DNA of 64,000 bases from Bordetella genomosp. 10 (GCF_002261225.1 NZ_NEVM01000005.1:3286001-3350000); one strand, 5' to 3'. Positions 26,406-34,694 are shown, counted from the stretch's first letter. Numbers and translations: made by a program. Notes: generated by a model from the sequence alone, not told the origin.

Positions 26406-27311
26406 ATGTCCTGTCCCCGTCCCGGCGCCCGCGCGGGTGTCGACGCCGCCTCCGGCGGCCGCGTCCCGGCCGATCTGCCCGACCGTCCCGCGCCGGCCGT
26501 CCGCTTCTATGGCCGCCGCCGCGCCGACGGTCCCACGCCGCTGATCGTCCATTTCCACGGCGGCGCCTTCACCTCCGGTTCGCTGGACAGCGGCGGCAAG
26601 GTCGGCGCGTTGCTGGCGGGCGCCGGCGCCGTGGCGCTCTCGGTGGACTACCCGCTGGCGCCCGCCCATCCCTTTCCCGCCGCGGCCGAGGCCGGCTATG
26701 CCGTCCTGGAATGGGCGTACCGCAACCGCCGCCTGCTGGGCGGCCGCGACAGTCCGCTTTTCGTGGCCGGCGAGGAAGCCGGCGGCAACATCGCGGCCGC
26801 CGTCGCGCTGATGGCGCGCGACCGGGGCGGGCCGCCGCTCGCCGGCCAGATCCTGCTGTCGCCCATGCTGGACGCCTGCATGGGCACCGCCTCCATGCGC
26901 GAGGCCCACGCCAGCCCGCAGGCCGCCCACTGGGCCGATGGCTGGAAACAGTACCTGCCCTGTTATTGCGATGCGGGACATCCTTATGCCGCGCCCCTGG
27001 TCAATACCCGGCTGGCCGGCCTGGCGCCCATGCTGCTGCTGACCGCGCGCGGCGATCCCTTGCGCGACGAGGCGGCGCACTACGCCCGGCGCGCGCGCCA
27101 GGCGGGGGTGCGCGTCACGCACACGGTGGTGGCCGGCGCCGGCGATTGGCCCGGCGCGCTGGCCGGCGCCGCGGGCGCGCCGGCGGCATGGGATGATGAA
27201 GTTCTGGCACAAGTCTTTACGTTTCTCGTCACCCATCCGTCCGGTGCGGCATCGGCCGCGCGAACTAGTTCTTCGCCGGCCGCGGCGCGGTCCGGCGCGT
27301 GGCGAGGATGA
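26406..27311 (+). CDS. HSL-family alpha/beta-hydrolase fold lacking nucleophile; probable pseudoenzyme
   Basis: 301-residue protein of the hormone-sensitive-lipase branch. The oxyanion-hole motif HFHGG (H51) and the acid residue (ARGDPLRDE, D217) are present. The nucleophile elbow, normally GDSAGGN, reads GEEAGGN, with E124 where the catalytic Ser should be. The C-terminal His (normally in G-x-x-HGF) is replaced within AGAGDWPGA. Two of three catalytic residues are therefore missing while the fold is intact, suggesting a non-hydrolytic binding role. The start is ATG at 26406; an earlier in-frame start at 26337 would add 23 residues. C-terminal tail is Ser/Ala-rich. Confidence 0.85.
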   Translation: MSCPRPGARAGVDAASGGRVPADLPDRPAPAVRFYGRRRADGPTPLIVHFHGGAFTSGSLDSGGKVGALLAGAGAVALSVDYPLAPAHPFPAAAEAGYAVLEWAYRNRRLLGGRDSPLFVAGEEAGGNIAAAVALMARDRGGPPLAGQILLSPMLDACMGTASMREAHASPQAAHWADGWKQYLPCYCDAGHPYAAPLVNTRLAGLAPMLLLTARGDPLRDEAAHYARRARQAGVRVTHTVVAGAGDWPGALAGAAGAPAAWDDEVLAQVFTFLVTHPSGAASAARTSSSPAAARSGAWRG

Positions 27312-27478
27312 GCTGCCCGACCATCCGCCAAACGGTTTTCGCAGGGCGGCGGGTCCATCGATGGGCGGTCGAGGAGCTGTTTCCGCTACTCCCATCGCAC
27401 TAGGCGCGACGAGCGATAGTTGCAACAAGAGGCAAGGGCTACCGTAGCGGCGACGACCATCCGATTCCGGCTGGTTCC

Positions 27479-28399
27479 ATGAAGCGGAGCCCCAAGGTGA
27501 AAGAGCCTCTCCCATTATCGCCAGACGTGACGTCCGAGTACGAGAAGAACGGGTACATCTCCATCGAGACGATGTGCCCGCCCGAAGAAGTGCAGGCGAT
27601 CCGGCAGACGCTGATGCGCATGTTCGAGAACCGGACCGGTTACGAAGAGGGCGCGCAGTACGACTTCTCCAGCCGCGACGATCCGGACAAGCCGCAGGTC
27701 TTTCCCAGCCTGCACGACCCCTCCCACTACGCGCCGGAACTGCTCAAGACCCAGTACCACAAGCGCGCCCTGGCGATCGCGCGCCAGTTGCTGGGCGAGG
27801 ACGCGGCCTTGTACGGCGAGCATGCGCTGCTCAAGCCGGCGCGCCACGGCCCGGAAACGCCGTGGCACCAGGACGAGGCCTTCCGTTCGCCCGATTTCGA
27901 GTATCGCGAGCTGAGCATCTGGCTGGCCTTGCAGCCGGTCGGCGCGGTCAACGGCTGCATGCAGTTCATTCCGGGCTCCCACAGGCAGGAAGTGCTGGAG
28001 CATCGGTCGCCGGGCTACGACAAGGCCTTGCATCCGCTCGAATGCTGCGCCGATTTCCCGCGCGACCAGGCCGTGCCCGTGCCCCTGCCCGCCGGCGGAT
28101 GCACGATCCACGACATGCGCACGCTGCACTACACCGCGCCCAATACCTCCGAGGCGCCGCGCCTGGCCTACATCCTGATCTTCAACGTGCCGCCCACCTA
28201 CAAGCCGGGCCTGCGCAAGTTCCCGTGGCTGGAGGGACGCCGCACAGACAGCCAGGTGCGCAAGCGCGAATGGCATCGCCGCGGCGGCATCGCGGTGGAA
28301 GTCATGCGCCGCCTGCCGCGCGCGCGGCTGACCAGCGGCAAATGGGTGGCCTGGGCCGCCATCCGCGCCGTCAGCAAGGTGTGGAACCGCCCGCGTTAG
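27479..28399 (+). CDS. Phytanoyl-CoA-dioxygenase-family Fe(II)/2-oxoglutarate oxygenase
   Basis: 306-residue PhyH-family protein. The iron triad is visible: H130 and D132 in PWHQDEAF and H217 in LHYTAPN; the following APRLAYIL supplies the 2-oxoglutarate-binding Arg. Members hydroxylate varied lipids and small molecules, so the substrate is open. It follows a 167-bp gap after the hydrolase-like gene. Its TAG stop lies inside a hexamer duplication (GCGTTA twice), and the gene ends nine bases before the convergent deaminase stop. Confidence 0.9.
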   Translation: MKRSPKVKEPLPLSPDVTSEYEKNGYISIETMCPPEEVQAIRQTLMRMFENRTGYEEGAQYDFSSRDDPDKPQVFPSLHDPSHYAPELLKTQYHKRALAIARQLLGEDAALYGEHALLKPARHGPETPWHQDEAFRSPDFEYRELSIWLALQPVGAVNGCMQFIPGSHRQEVLEHRSPGYDKALHPLECCADFPRDQAVPVPLPAGGCTIHDMRTLHYTAPNTSEAPRLAYILIFNVPPTYKPGLRKFPWLEGRRTDSQVRKREWHRRGGIAVEVMRRLPRARLTSGKWVAWAAIRAVSKVWNRPR

Positions 28400-28404
28400 C
28401 GTTA
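28393..28404. repeat. Hexamer duplication containing the stop codon
   Basis: GCGTTA occurs at 28393-28398 and again at 28399-28404, followed by GCGATC. The duplication spans the TAG stop of the PhyH gene, so the next copy presents another TAG in a shifted register. Confidence 0.7.
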
Positions 28405-28408
28405 GCGA

Positions 28409-29692
28409 TCACGCCCGCGGCGCCATGAAGGACACCGTCGCGGGCCGTCCGTCCAGATGCAGCGCCGCCGTGGCCGGCGGCGTGCTGGCAACGATCCTGC
28501 CGCCGCGCATGACCAGCAGGCGGGTGGCGCGCAGGCGCAGCGCTTCCACCGGATCGCGCGCCTGCAGCAGCACCAGGTCGGCGCGCTTGCCGACCGCCAG
28601 CCCGGTGTCGTCCAGGCCGAGGATGCGCGCGGGCGTTTCCGTGACGGCCTCGAAACAGGCGCGCATGGCCGCCTGCCCCGTCATCTGCGCGACGTGCAGC
28701 CCCATGTGCGCGACCTCCAGCATGTCGCCGCTGCCCAGCCCGTACCAGGGATCCATCACGCAATCGTGGCCGAAGGCCACGGGCACGCCCGCGGCCAGCA
28801 GCTCCGGCACGCGCGTCATGCCGCGCCGCTTGGGATAGCTGTCGTGGCGGCCTTGCAGGGTAATGTTGATGAGCGGATTGGCGACGGCCGCCACGCCGGC
28901 CTCGGCGATCAGCGGGATCAGCTTGGAGACGTAGTAGTTGTCCATGGAGTGCATGGACGTCAGGTGCGAACCGGTCACGCGCCCTTGCAGGCCCAGCCGT
29001 TGCGTGTGATAGGCCAGGGTCTCGATATGGCGCGAGAGCGGATCGTCGCTTTCGTCGCAATGCATGTCCACGCGCAGGCCGCGCTCGGCCGCCAGCTCGC
29101 ACAGCACCCGCACGGATTCGGCGCCGTCCTGCATGGTGCGCTCGAAATGCGGAATCCCGCCGACCACGTCCACGCCCATGTCGAGCGCGCGCTTCAGGTT
29201 GTCCAGCGCGCCCGGCGCCCGCAGCACGCCGTCCTGGGGAAAGGCCACCAGTTGCAGGTCCAGGTAGGGGCGCACGCGTTCGCGCACGTGCAGCAGCGCT
29301 TCCACCGCCAGCAGCCGCGGATCGCACACGTCGACGTGGCTGCGTATGGCGAGCAGGCCCTTGGCGACGGCCCAGTCGCAATAGGCCAGCGCGCGTTCGA
29401 CCAGCGCTTCCTGGGTCAGCGCGGGCTTGAGTTCGCCCCACAGGGCGATGCCTTCCAGCAGCGTGCCCGAGGCGTTCACGCGCGGCTGGCCGTAGGACAG
29501 GGTCGAGTCCATGTGGAAATGGGCATCGACGAAGGGCGGCGAGACCAGTTGCCCGGCGGCGTCGATGGTTTGCGCGGCGGGCACGTCCAGCGCGGGCGCG
29601 ATGGCGGCGATGCGTCCGGCGGAGACGGCGATGCCCATGCCGGTGCGCCCGTCGGGCAGATGACAGTTCTTCAACAGGCAATCGACGGGCAT
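28409..29692 (-). CDS. CodA-like amidohydrolase (cytosine-deaminase family)
   Basis: 427-residue amidohydrolase, the same length as E. coli CodA. Metal ligands H58 and H60 (DAHFHMD), the substrate Gln in VAFPQDG, the HCDE motif, SHLTSMHS and the catalytic Asp D310 (FGHDCVMDPWY) are conserved. E. coli CodA has Asp after the metal Asp (FGHDD); here that position is C311. This residue contacts the substrate in CodA, so the preferred base or heterocycle may differ from cytosine. ATG at 29692 follows AAGGAG in the leader. Monocistronic. Confidence 0.87.
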   Translation of the reverse strand: MPVDCLLKNCHLPDGRTGMGIAVSAGRIAAIAPALDVPAAQTIDAAGQLVSPPFVDAHFHMDSTLSYGQPRVNASGTLLEGIALWGELKPALTQEALVERALAYCDWAVAKGLLAIRSHVDVCDPRLLAVEALLHVRERVRPYLDLQLVAFPQDGVLRAPGALDNLKRALDMGVDVVGGIPHFERTMQDGAESVRVLCELAAERGLRVDMHCDESDDPLSRHIETLAYHTQRLGLQGRVTGSHLTSMHSMDNYYVSKLIPLIAEAGVAAVANPLINITLQGRHDSYPKRRGMTRVPELLAAGVPVAFGHDCVMDPWYGLGSGDMLEVAHMGLHVAQMTGQAAMRACFEAVTETPARILGLDDTGLAVGKRADLVLLQARDPVEALRLRATRLLVMRGGRIVASTPPATAALHLDGRPATVSFMAPRA

Positions 29693-29821
29693 TCCTTGCT
29701 CCTTGCGGCGTCATGCGGGTGGCTGCGCGTTTCCGCGGCGCGACCCTAGCTTATCGGCTGCGGGCCGTCCCCGGCAATCGGAGGCCTCCCTGGGTCGAAC
29801 GGACGAGCCCCGCCCGACTCA

Positions 29822-29843
29822 TGGCATACGGACGGCATGCGGA
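29822..29843. repeat. 11-bp direct repeat before the ketopantoate-reductase-like gene
   Basis: GGCATACGGAC is followed directly by GGCATGCGGAC (one difference), then GGCGCATAAT. It lies in the 211-bp gap between the divergent deaminase and reductase genes and may overlap a promoter (GCATAAT as -10). Function unproven. Confidence 0.4.
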
Positions 29844-29903
29844 CGGCGCATAATCCGGGTTTGTGGACGGGCGCGCAGGGCGCCCCGCAATCCGGAGGCA
29901 GAT

Positions 29904-30830
29904 ATGCGTTTGTTGTTCCTGGGCGCCGGCGGTACCGGCGGATATTTCGGCGGCCGCGCGGCCGAGGCGGGCCTGGACGTCACCTTCCTGGTGCGCGAAC
30001 CGCGCGCCGCGCGCCTGCGCGAACAAGGCCTGCGCATCAAGAGTCCGCTCGGCGACAGCGTGGTGCATCCCAAGCTGGTCACCGCCGAGACCCTGGACGG
30101 CCACTATGACGTCGTGGTGCTCAGTTGCAAGTCCTACGACCTGGAGAGCGCGATGGACGCCATCGCGCCGGCGATGGGGCCGGATTCGGCGGTGCTGCCC
30201 ATCATGAACGGCCTGTCGCATTTCGAGGCGCTGGAACAGCGCTTCGGGCCGCACCGCGTGCTGGGCGGCTTGTGCCAGATCATCGCCACCCTGGGGCCGG
30301 ACGGCGAAGTGGTGCAGATGGGCAAGGGCGCCACCCTGGTGTTCGGCGAACGGGCCGGCGATCCGCGCAGCGACCGCTGCCTGGCCCTGGAAAGCGCCTT
30401 GGCCAAGGCCAATTTCACGTCCAGGCTGAGCACCGATATCCACCAGGAGAATTGGGAGAAGTTCGTCTTCCTGTGCACCCTGGCGGCCGCGACCTGCCTG
30501 ATGCGCGGCCCCGTGGGCCTGATCGTGCGCAGCGACGACGGCGCCGGCATCGTCCTGTCCATGCTGGCCGAGGCGCAGGCCATCGCGGCCGCGTCGGGGT
30601 TCAAGGTGCGTCCGGACGCGGATGCGTCGGCGCGCAAGGTCCTGTCCGACCCCGACAGTCCGGTCACCGCCTCCATGTTCCGCGACCTCAGCCAGGGGCT
30701 GCGCGTGGAGGCCGACCACATCGTCGGCGACATGGTGAAGCGCGGCGCCGCCTTGGGCATCGACGCGCCCTATCTGCGCGTGGCCTACAGCCATCTACAG
30801 GTCTACCAGGCGCAGCGCGACGCGGGCTGA
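29904..30830 (+). CDS. Ketopantoate reductase (ApbA/PanE)-family oxidoreductase
   Basis: 308-residue NADP-dependent reductase. Rossmann motif FLGAGGTGGYFGG, the Lys of VLSCKSYD, MNGLSH, and the catalytic Lys region ENWEKFVF are present, with the C-terminal Glu in GLRVEADHIVGD. Burkholderiales carry many paralogues of this family acting on other 2-oxo acids, so pantothenate synthesis is only one possibility. ATG at 29904 follows GGAGGC. It is not next to panB or panC. Confidence 0.82.
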   Translation: MRLLFLGAGGTGGYFGGRAAEAGLDVTFLVREPRAARLREQGLRIKSPLGDSVVHPKLVTAETLDGHYDVVVLSCKSYDLESAMDAIAPAMGPDSAVLPIMNGLSHFEALEQRFGPHRVLGGLCQIIATLGPDGEVVQMGKGATLVFGERAGDPRSDRCLALESALAKANFTSRLSTDIHQENWEKFVFLCTLAAATCLMRGPVGLIVRSDDGAGIVLSMLAEAQAIAAASGFKVRPDADASARKVLSDPDSPVTASMFRDLSQGLRVEADHIVGDMVKRGAALGIDAPYLRVAYSHLQVYQAQRDAG

Positions 30831-30920
30831 AAGAAACGGCGGCCGGCATCGCGGGCCGGCGCACCGCCCAGGTCCGGCGCGGTTGCCGCCGATCTTGGCC
30901 GGACTGTGGCGGAAACGCCA

Positions 30921-30947
30921 ACGCCCGGCGGCGGCCTTGCCGGGCGT
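30921..30947. terminator. Hairpin between reductase and NTF2-like genes
   Basis: ACGCCCGGC (30921-30929) pairs perfectly with GCCGGGCGT (30939-30947) across a 9-base loop, about 90 bp after the reductase stop. No T-run. The rest of the 216-bp gap shows an AT-rich patch near 30960-30980 that could carry the next promoter. Confidence 0.45.
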
Positions 30948-31046
30948 CGCCACACGCACCTTCAATTATTTGTAAACTGGCGCGTTGCCTTTGGCCGGGC
31001 AGCCTCGCTCCGGCCGTCACTCGTCTAGGGATCTGGCCCGGGAATC

Positions 31047-31499
31047 ATGAAACTGCAATCGATAGTCGCGGGTGCCGTGCTGGCGGTTGGTCTGTTCGGC
31101 GGCGCGAATGCCGTCCATGCCGCCAACGGCGGCAGCAAGGAACTGGTGCTGGCGTATTACCGCATGATGTTCCAGGACAAGGACGTCGAACGGGCGATGG
31201 GCACCTACGTCAGCAAGAACCTGATCCAGCACGATCCCTACCTGGGCGACGGCGCGGCCGCGATGACGGACTTTTTCGTGCCCTACTACGAGCAGCATCC
31301 CCAGGCCAGCGCCGAAATCGAGCACGTGGTGGCCGAAGGCGACATCGTCGTCGTGCATGCCTTCTGGAAGGAAACGCCCGAGGACCTGGGCCAGGCCGTC
31401 GTCGACATCTTCCGCGTCGACAACGGCAAGATCGTCGAGCATTGGAACGTCAGCCAGGACATTCCGGAAAATCCCGCCAACAAGAACACGATGTTCTGA
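31047..31499 (+). CDS. Exported SnoaL/NTF2-like protein
   Basis: 150-residue protein. Residues 1-25 are a signal peptide ending AVHA, so the product should be periplasmic. The remainder has the NTF2-like pattern: LVLAYYRMMFQDKDVERAM, a central VAEGDIVVVHAFWK strand and DIFRVDNGKIVEHWNVSQDIP. Members include polyketide cyclases and small binding proteins; catalytic residues cannot be assigned. It lies 39 bp before the deoxyribosyltransferase gene and may be co-transcribed. Confidence 0.82.
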   Translation: MKLQSIVAGAVLAVGLFGGANAVHAANGGSKELVLAYYRMMFQDKDVERAMGTYVSKNLIQHDPYLGDGAAAMTDFFVPYYEQHPQASAEIEHVVAEGDIVVVHAFWKETPEDLGQAVVDIFRVDNGKIVEHWNVSQDIPENPANKNTMF

Positions 31500-31538
31500 C
31501 CGGCGCCGCCCGGCGCGATCCGGGCCGGGAGAATCGCC

Positions 31539-32057
31539 ATGCCTTTTCGTATTTATCTCGCCGGTTTCGATGTGTTCCGGCCCGATGCCATCGCGCATGG
31601 CCGGGCGTTGCAGGCGCTGTGCGCGGAGGTAGGCATCGAGGGGCTGTATCCCCTGGACCACCAGGCGCCGGCGGAGCTGGCGGGCCCCGACCTGGCGCGC
31701 TGGATCTATCGCGCCAACGTGCAGCTCATCCAGTCCGCCGACGGCGTCCTGGCCAACCTGAATCCGTTTCGCGGCGCCGAACCCGACTCGGGCACGGCCT
31801 TCGAGGTCGGCTATGCCGTCGCGCTGGGCAAGCCAGTCTGGGCCTATACCCAGCAGAGCGGCACCGTGGTCGAGCAGGTCAGCGTCGGCCAGGCCAGCGA
31901 TGCCGGCGGTCCGCGATACATCGACGCCAACGGCTATACCGTCGAGGACTTCGGCATGAACCTGAACCTGATGCTGGCGTGCAGCGCCACCGTCGTGGTG
32001 GGCGATGCGCGGGCGTGCCTGCGGCGCATCGCCGAGCATCTGCGCAACGCGCGATGA
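31539..32057 (+). CDS. Nucleoside 2-deoxyribosyltransferase-family protein
   Basis: 172-residue enzyme of the family that exchanges bases on 2-deoxyribonucleosides or hydrolyses the N-glycosidic bond. The N-terminal FRIYLAGFDVF and the catalytic segment PDSGTAFEVGYAVALGKPV (the Glu is the nucleophile) are conserved. ATG at 31539. Likely nucleoside salvage; exact base preference unknown. Confidence 0.9.
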   Translation: MPFRIYLAGFDVFRPDAIAHGRALQALCAEVGIEGLYPLDHQAPAELAGPDLARWIYRANVQLIQSADGVLANLNPFRGAEPDSGTAFEVGYAVALGKPVWAYTQQSGTVVEQVSVGQASDAGGPRYIDANGYTVEDFGMNLNLMLACSATVVVGDARACLRRIAEHLRNAR

Positions 32058-32065
32058 GGACGGTC

Positions 32066-32083
32066 CCCGGCGCCGGCGCCGGG
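32066..32083. terminator. GC-rich palindrome between convergent genes
   Basis: CCCGGCGCCGGCGCCGGG is a perfect 18-bp palindrome in the 46-bp gap between the convergent deoxyribosyltransferase and ribB genes. Outer ACGGTC/GACCGT arms (32060-32065 and 32093-32098) could extend the structure. Probably a shared terminator without a U-tract. Confidence 0.5.
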
Positions 32084-32103
32084 AACGCGGCGGACCGTGC
32101 CCG

Positions 32104-32832
32104 TCAGGCCGCGACCGCCTGTTCGGCGGCGAGGACGGCCGCCTCCTGCCGCTCGCCGGCCTGCAGCAGGCCCCGGCGGTAATCGGCGAGTTCGGCGATG
32201 GTCAGGCCCACCAGGCCGTGATTGGCGGCGTAGCGCTCCAGCGCGGCGCCGCGCATCATCGTGCCGTCGGCATTCATCAGTTCGCACAGCACGGCGGCGG
32301 GACGCAGCCCGGCCAGGACGGCCAGGTCCACCGAGCCTTCGGTATGGCCGCGCCGCGTCAGCACGCCGCCGGGCTGGGCCCGCAGGGGAAAGACGTGGCC
32401 CGGGCTGACGATGTCGCCGGGTTGCGCGTGCGGCGCGATGGCGGCGCGGATGGTGGTGACGCGGTCCTGCGCCGAGACGCCGGTGCTCACGCCTTCGCGC
32501 GCTTCGATGGACACGGTGAAGGCGGTGCCGTGGCGGCTGCCGTTGTCGCGCACCATCTGCGGCAGTTGCAGGTGGTCCAGGGTTTCGTCGGTCAGGCACA
32601 GGCAGACGATGCCGCTGCCGTCGCGGATCAACTGCGCCATGACGGGCACGGTCAGCTTGTCGGCGGCGACGATGAGGTCGGCTTCGTTCTCGCGGTCGAA
32701 GTCGTCCATCACGATGACGGGACGGCCGATGCGCAGGTGGTGCAGGGCGCGCGCCAGGCGCATGGAGAAAGGCTGTGCGTCCAGGGCCGGGGCGGCCGAC
32801 GCGGCGGGAAGGGAGTTCTGAAGCTGGGACAT
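32104..32832 (-). CDS. ribB: 3,4-dihydroxy-2-butanone-4-phosphate synthase
   Basis: 242-residue stand-alone RibB that turns ribulose 5-phosphate into the four-carbon precursor of riboflavin plus formate. Seen: the acidic loop [18 protein letters not shown] and [28 protein letters not shown]. There is no C-terminal GTP cyclohydrolase II domain, unlike ribBA fusions. An FMN riboswitch lies about 110 bp upstream, so flavin supply represses it. ATG at 32832; the first 20 residues are Ala/Ser-rich and not conserved. Confidence 0.95.
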   Translation of the reverse strand: MSQLQNSLPAASAAPALDAQPFSMRLARALHHLRIGRPVIVMDDFDRENEADLIVAADKLTVPVMAQLIRDGSGIVCLCLTDETLDHLQLPQMVRDNGSRHGTAFTVSIEAREGVSTGVSAQDRVTTIRAAIAPHAQPGDIVSPGHVFPLRAQPGGVLTRRGHTEGSVDLAVLAGLRPAAVLCELMNADGTMMRGAALERYAANHGLVGLTIAELADYRRGLLQAGERQEAAVLAAEQAVAA

Positions 32833-32901
32833 TGAAACGCTCTCGCAAGGTAAGGGGGCGAAAAACGTTTCAGGGCAAAGAACCGTATGCGCAAACGTCG
32901 C

Positions 32902-32918
32902 GCGGGCCTGTCGGGCCC
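32902..32918 (-). promoter_or_regulatory. Hairpin in the riboswitch-ribB leader
   Basis: CGGGCC and GGCCCG arms flank a short loop between the aptamer and ribB. A candidate part of the expression platform (ribosome-site sequestration or termination). No U-tract follows. Confidence 0.4.
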
Positions 32919-32941
32919 GTGCGGGGAATGCGTATGCCGGC

Positions 32942-33086
32942 ACATCTTCTCTCATCCGGACTATTACCGTCGGCTCTGGATTCGGACCAGATCTGCTGAC
33001 TCCGGCCAATGTTGCGCCGGACGCTCGCGGGCTCGCCGCATTGCGCGGCCTACCGCCGGTGGGGACTTGCACCCCGCCCTGAAGAC
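32942..33086 (-). ncRNA. FMN riboswitch (RFN element) controlling ribB
   Basis: On the minus strand the conserved RFN blocks appear in order: CAGGGCGGGGTGCAAGTCCC, then CACCGGCGGTA, GAGCCCGCGAGCG, a variable arm, CCAGAGCCGACGGT, and AGTCCGGATGAGAGAAG. These make the six-helix FMN aptamer. It sits upstream of ribB in sense orientation and should shut expression off when FMN is abundant. Confidence 0.95.
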
Positions 33087-33091
33087 GTACT

Positions 33092-33130
33092 GCATGCCGT
33101 CCGGGAAGGAACGGCATGCGAGGCATTGTA
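33092..33130 (-). promoter_or_regulatory. Possible ribB promoter and 5' hairpin before the riboswitch
   Basis: A TACAAT hexamer (33130-33125 on the minus strand) could be a -10; no clear -35 was found. It would start transcription near 33118, at the edge of a perfect 9-bp hairpin: GCATGCCGT at 33092-33100 pairs with ACGGCATGC at 33111-33119. The leader RNA would thus begin with a stem just before the aptamer. Confidence 0.4.
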
Positions 33131-33232
33131 CGCCTGTGGGGCGAGCGGAGGCGGGAAGCCCCCGTTCGCGGCAGGGGTGGAAGCTTATAGGGGGTTCATA
33201 GGGGTGATGCCGGCCCCCCGAGGCGCCGCGTT

Positions 33233-33787
33233 TCAGGCGGCCGGCGCGGTCCCCGCGGGCTGCGCTGGCGCGGCCTTGTCCGCCTTGGCCTGTTTTTTCT
33301 TCTTTTTCTTCTTCTCTTTCTTCTCCGGCAGGGCCAGCATGGTGCCGCGGCATTCGGGCGCGCCGCACAGGCACTTGTAGCCTTCCTTCAAGGCCTTGGT
33401 GATCTTGCCGTCGAGGACCAGGCCGTAGTCGTACACCAGCTCCTCGCCGCGCGCCAGGTCGCGCAGCGCGACGATGTACACGCGCTTGCCGCCCTTGCCT
33501 TCCTGCGCTTCGCAGTTCGGCGCGCAGCTATGGTTGATCCAGCGCGCGTCGTTGCCCTCGGCGCCGCCGTCGATCACCTTGCCCGAGGTGATGGAGAAGA
33601 AGAAGGTGTGGAAGGGATCGTCCGGGTTGGTCGGATGGCGGCGGTCGGCTTCCTTGGCGCTGATGCGTTCGCCGCCGTATTCGATGATGCGCGTGCCGGC
33701 GGGGATCTTGCGCGCGGCGAAGACGCCATTGCCGTGCAGCTTGGAGCGCCGCACCACGTGCCAGGGTTTGGGAGTGTCGGTGGTCAT
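33233..33787 (-). CDS. SET-domain protein-lysine methyltransferase
   Basis: 184-residue protein with a full SET domain: SKLHGNGVFAARKIPAGTRI, the SAM/pseudoknot motif RWINHSCAPNCEA, and GEELVYDYG. A post-SET zinc site CLCGAPECRG follows. The C-terminus carries a run KEKKKKKKKQAKADK and an Ala/Pro tail, resembling a nucleic-acid or acidic-surface binding tail. SET enzymes methylate lysines in ribosomal, histone-like or host proteins; the target here is unknown. ATG at 33787. Confidence 0.92.
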   Translation of the reverse strand: MTTDTPKPWHVVRRSKLHGNGVFAARKIPAGTRIIEYGGERISAKEADRRHPTNPDDPFHTFFFSITSGKVIDGGAEGNDARWINHSCAPNCEAQEGKGGKRVYIVALRDLARGEELVYDYGLVLDGKITKALKEGYKCLCGAPECRGTMLALPEKKEKKKKKKKQAKADKAAPAQPAGTAPAA

Positions 33788-33857
33788 GGACAGCCAGGAT
33801 AGAGGGCGCGCGGGATGAGCGCCGACGATGGGGATGGGAGATGGACGGGTGCGGGAA

Positions 33858-34331
33858 TTATATCGGCGCGGGCGGGGTAAGCGGCAGCATGGTTTCCTTC
33901 AATCGACGCAGGACGAAGCTGGATTTGCTGTGCCGTATGCCGGGGATGCGATAGAGCTGTTCGCGCAGCAGCCGTTCGTAGTCGCGCGTGTCGCGCACGG
34001 CGATGCGGATGAAGTAGTCGTAGTCGCCCGAGACCAGGAAGGCTTCCAGCACTTCGGGGATCTGCGCCAGCGCGCGGCCGAATTCGTACAGTGTTTCCTC
34101 GCTGTGGCTTTCCAGGGTGACGTGGACGATGACGGTGTCCATGAAGCCCAGCGCCGCCGGATCGATGTTGACCGTGTAGCCGCGGATCACGCCGGCGGCC
34201 TCCATCCGCTTGATGCGGTTCCAGCAGGGCGTGGACGACAGCCCCACCGCCGTGCCGATGTCGTTCAGGCTGGCCCGCGCATTGCCTTGCAGGGCCTTGA
34301 GGATAGCCAGGTCGAATTTATCGAGATGCAT
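33858..34331 (-). CDS. Lrp/AsnC-family regulator
   Basis: 157-residue Lrp-type regulator: N-terminal winged helix (LDKFDLAILKALQGNARASL, STPCWNRIKRMEAAGVI) and C-terminal RAM ligand domain (GDYDYFIRIAVRDTRDYERL). Lrp proteins sense amino acids such as leucine. It diverges from the acetolactate synthase gene across 363 bp, which makes that branched-chain pathway gene its likely target. Confidence 0.93.
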   Translation of the reverse strand: MHLDKFDLAILKALQGNARASLNDIGTAVGLSSTPCWNRIKRMEAAGVIRGYTVNIDPAALGFMDTVIVHVTLESHSEETLYEFGRALAQIPEVLEAFLVSGDYDYFIRIAVRDTRDYERLLREQLYRIPGIRHSKSSFVLRRLKETMLPLTPPAPI

Positions 34332-34694
34332 TTGCCTTGGTCAGCCTTCAAAAGAGAAAAGAGGGGGCGCCCCGCCCGTTGCCCGTGCCCCCAACTTGGT
34401 GCCAGGGCGGACCGCTGGCATCCTGGCACTGGCCTGTGACACCCCGCATCGGGCGCTTGCTCCTGATACAACCCGCTTCCGGCTCCCCATCCAACAGCCC
34501 GGGGCTCGCGCCAGGGTACAACCCGTGGGGATGGCGGCGGCTGCGCCCGCCGCCATCCCGTCCCCTCTCGCCGAGGCGATTTTCTCTTGGAAAGGAGGTT
34601 TTTCAAAGACGGTGGCCAACGAAGGGAAAATTTACTCCGTTTTTCCTGAAAACCAAGAAAAACAAGATAAAAATTCCGGGAAACCCCACGTAAT
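34332..34694. promoter_or_regulatory. Lrp-ilvB divergent leader region with hairpin
   Basis: 363 bp without a convincing gene. A perfect 13-bp hairpin pairs 34528-34540 (GGGATGGCGGCGG) with 34547-34559 across a 6-base loop. The last 90 bp before ilvB are strikingly AT-rich, with AAAGGAGG at 34590-34597 that is too far from any ilvB start, and TAATAT at 34691-34696 touching the start codon. A short open frame (31 codons from a GTG at 34612) ends in an ATGA overlap with the second ATG of ilvB (34704). I do not call it a gene. No T-run follows the hairpin. Confidence 0.5.

Noticed and set aside
34337..34693. ORF between the Lrp gene and ilvB (plus strand)
   Set aside because: Starts inside the Lrp leader, has no domain, and runs through a hairpin and an AT-rich leader; codon pattern changes abruptly along it.
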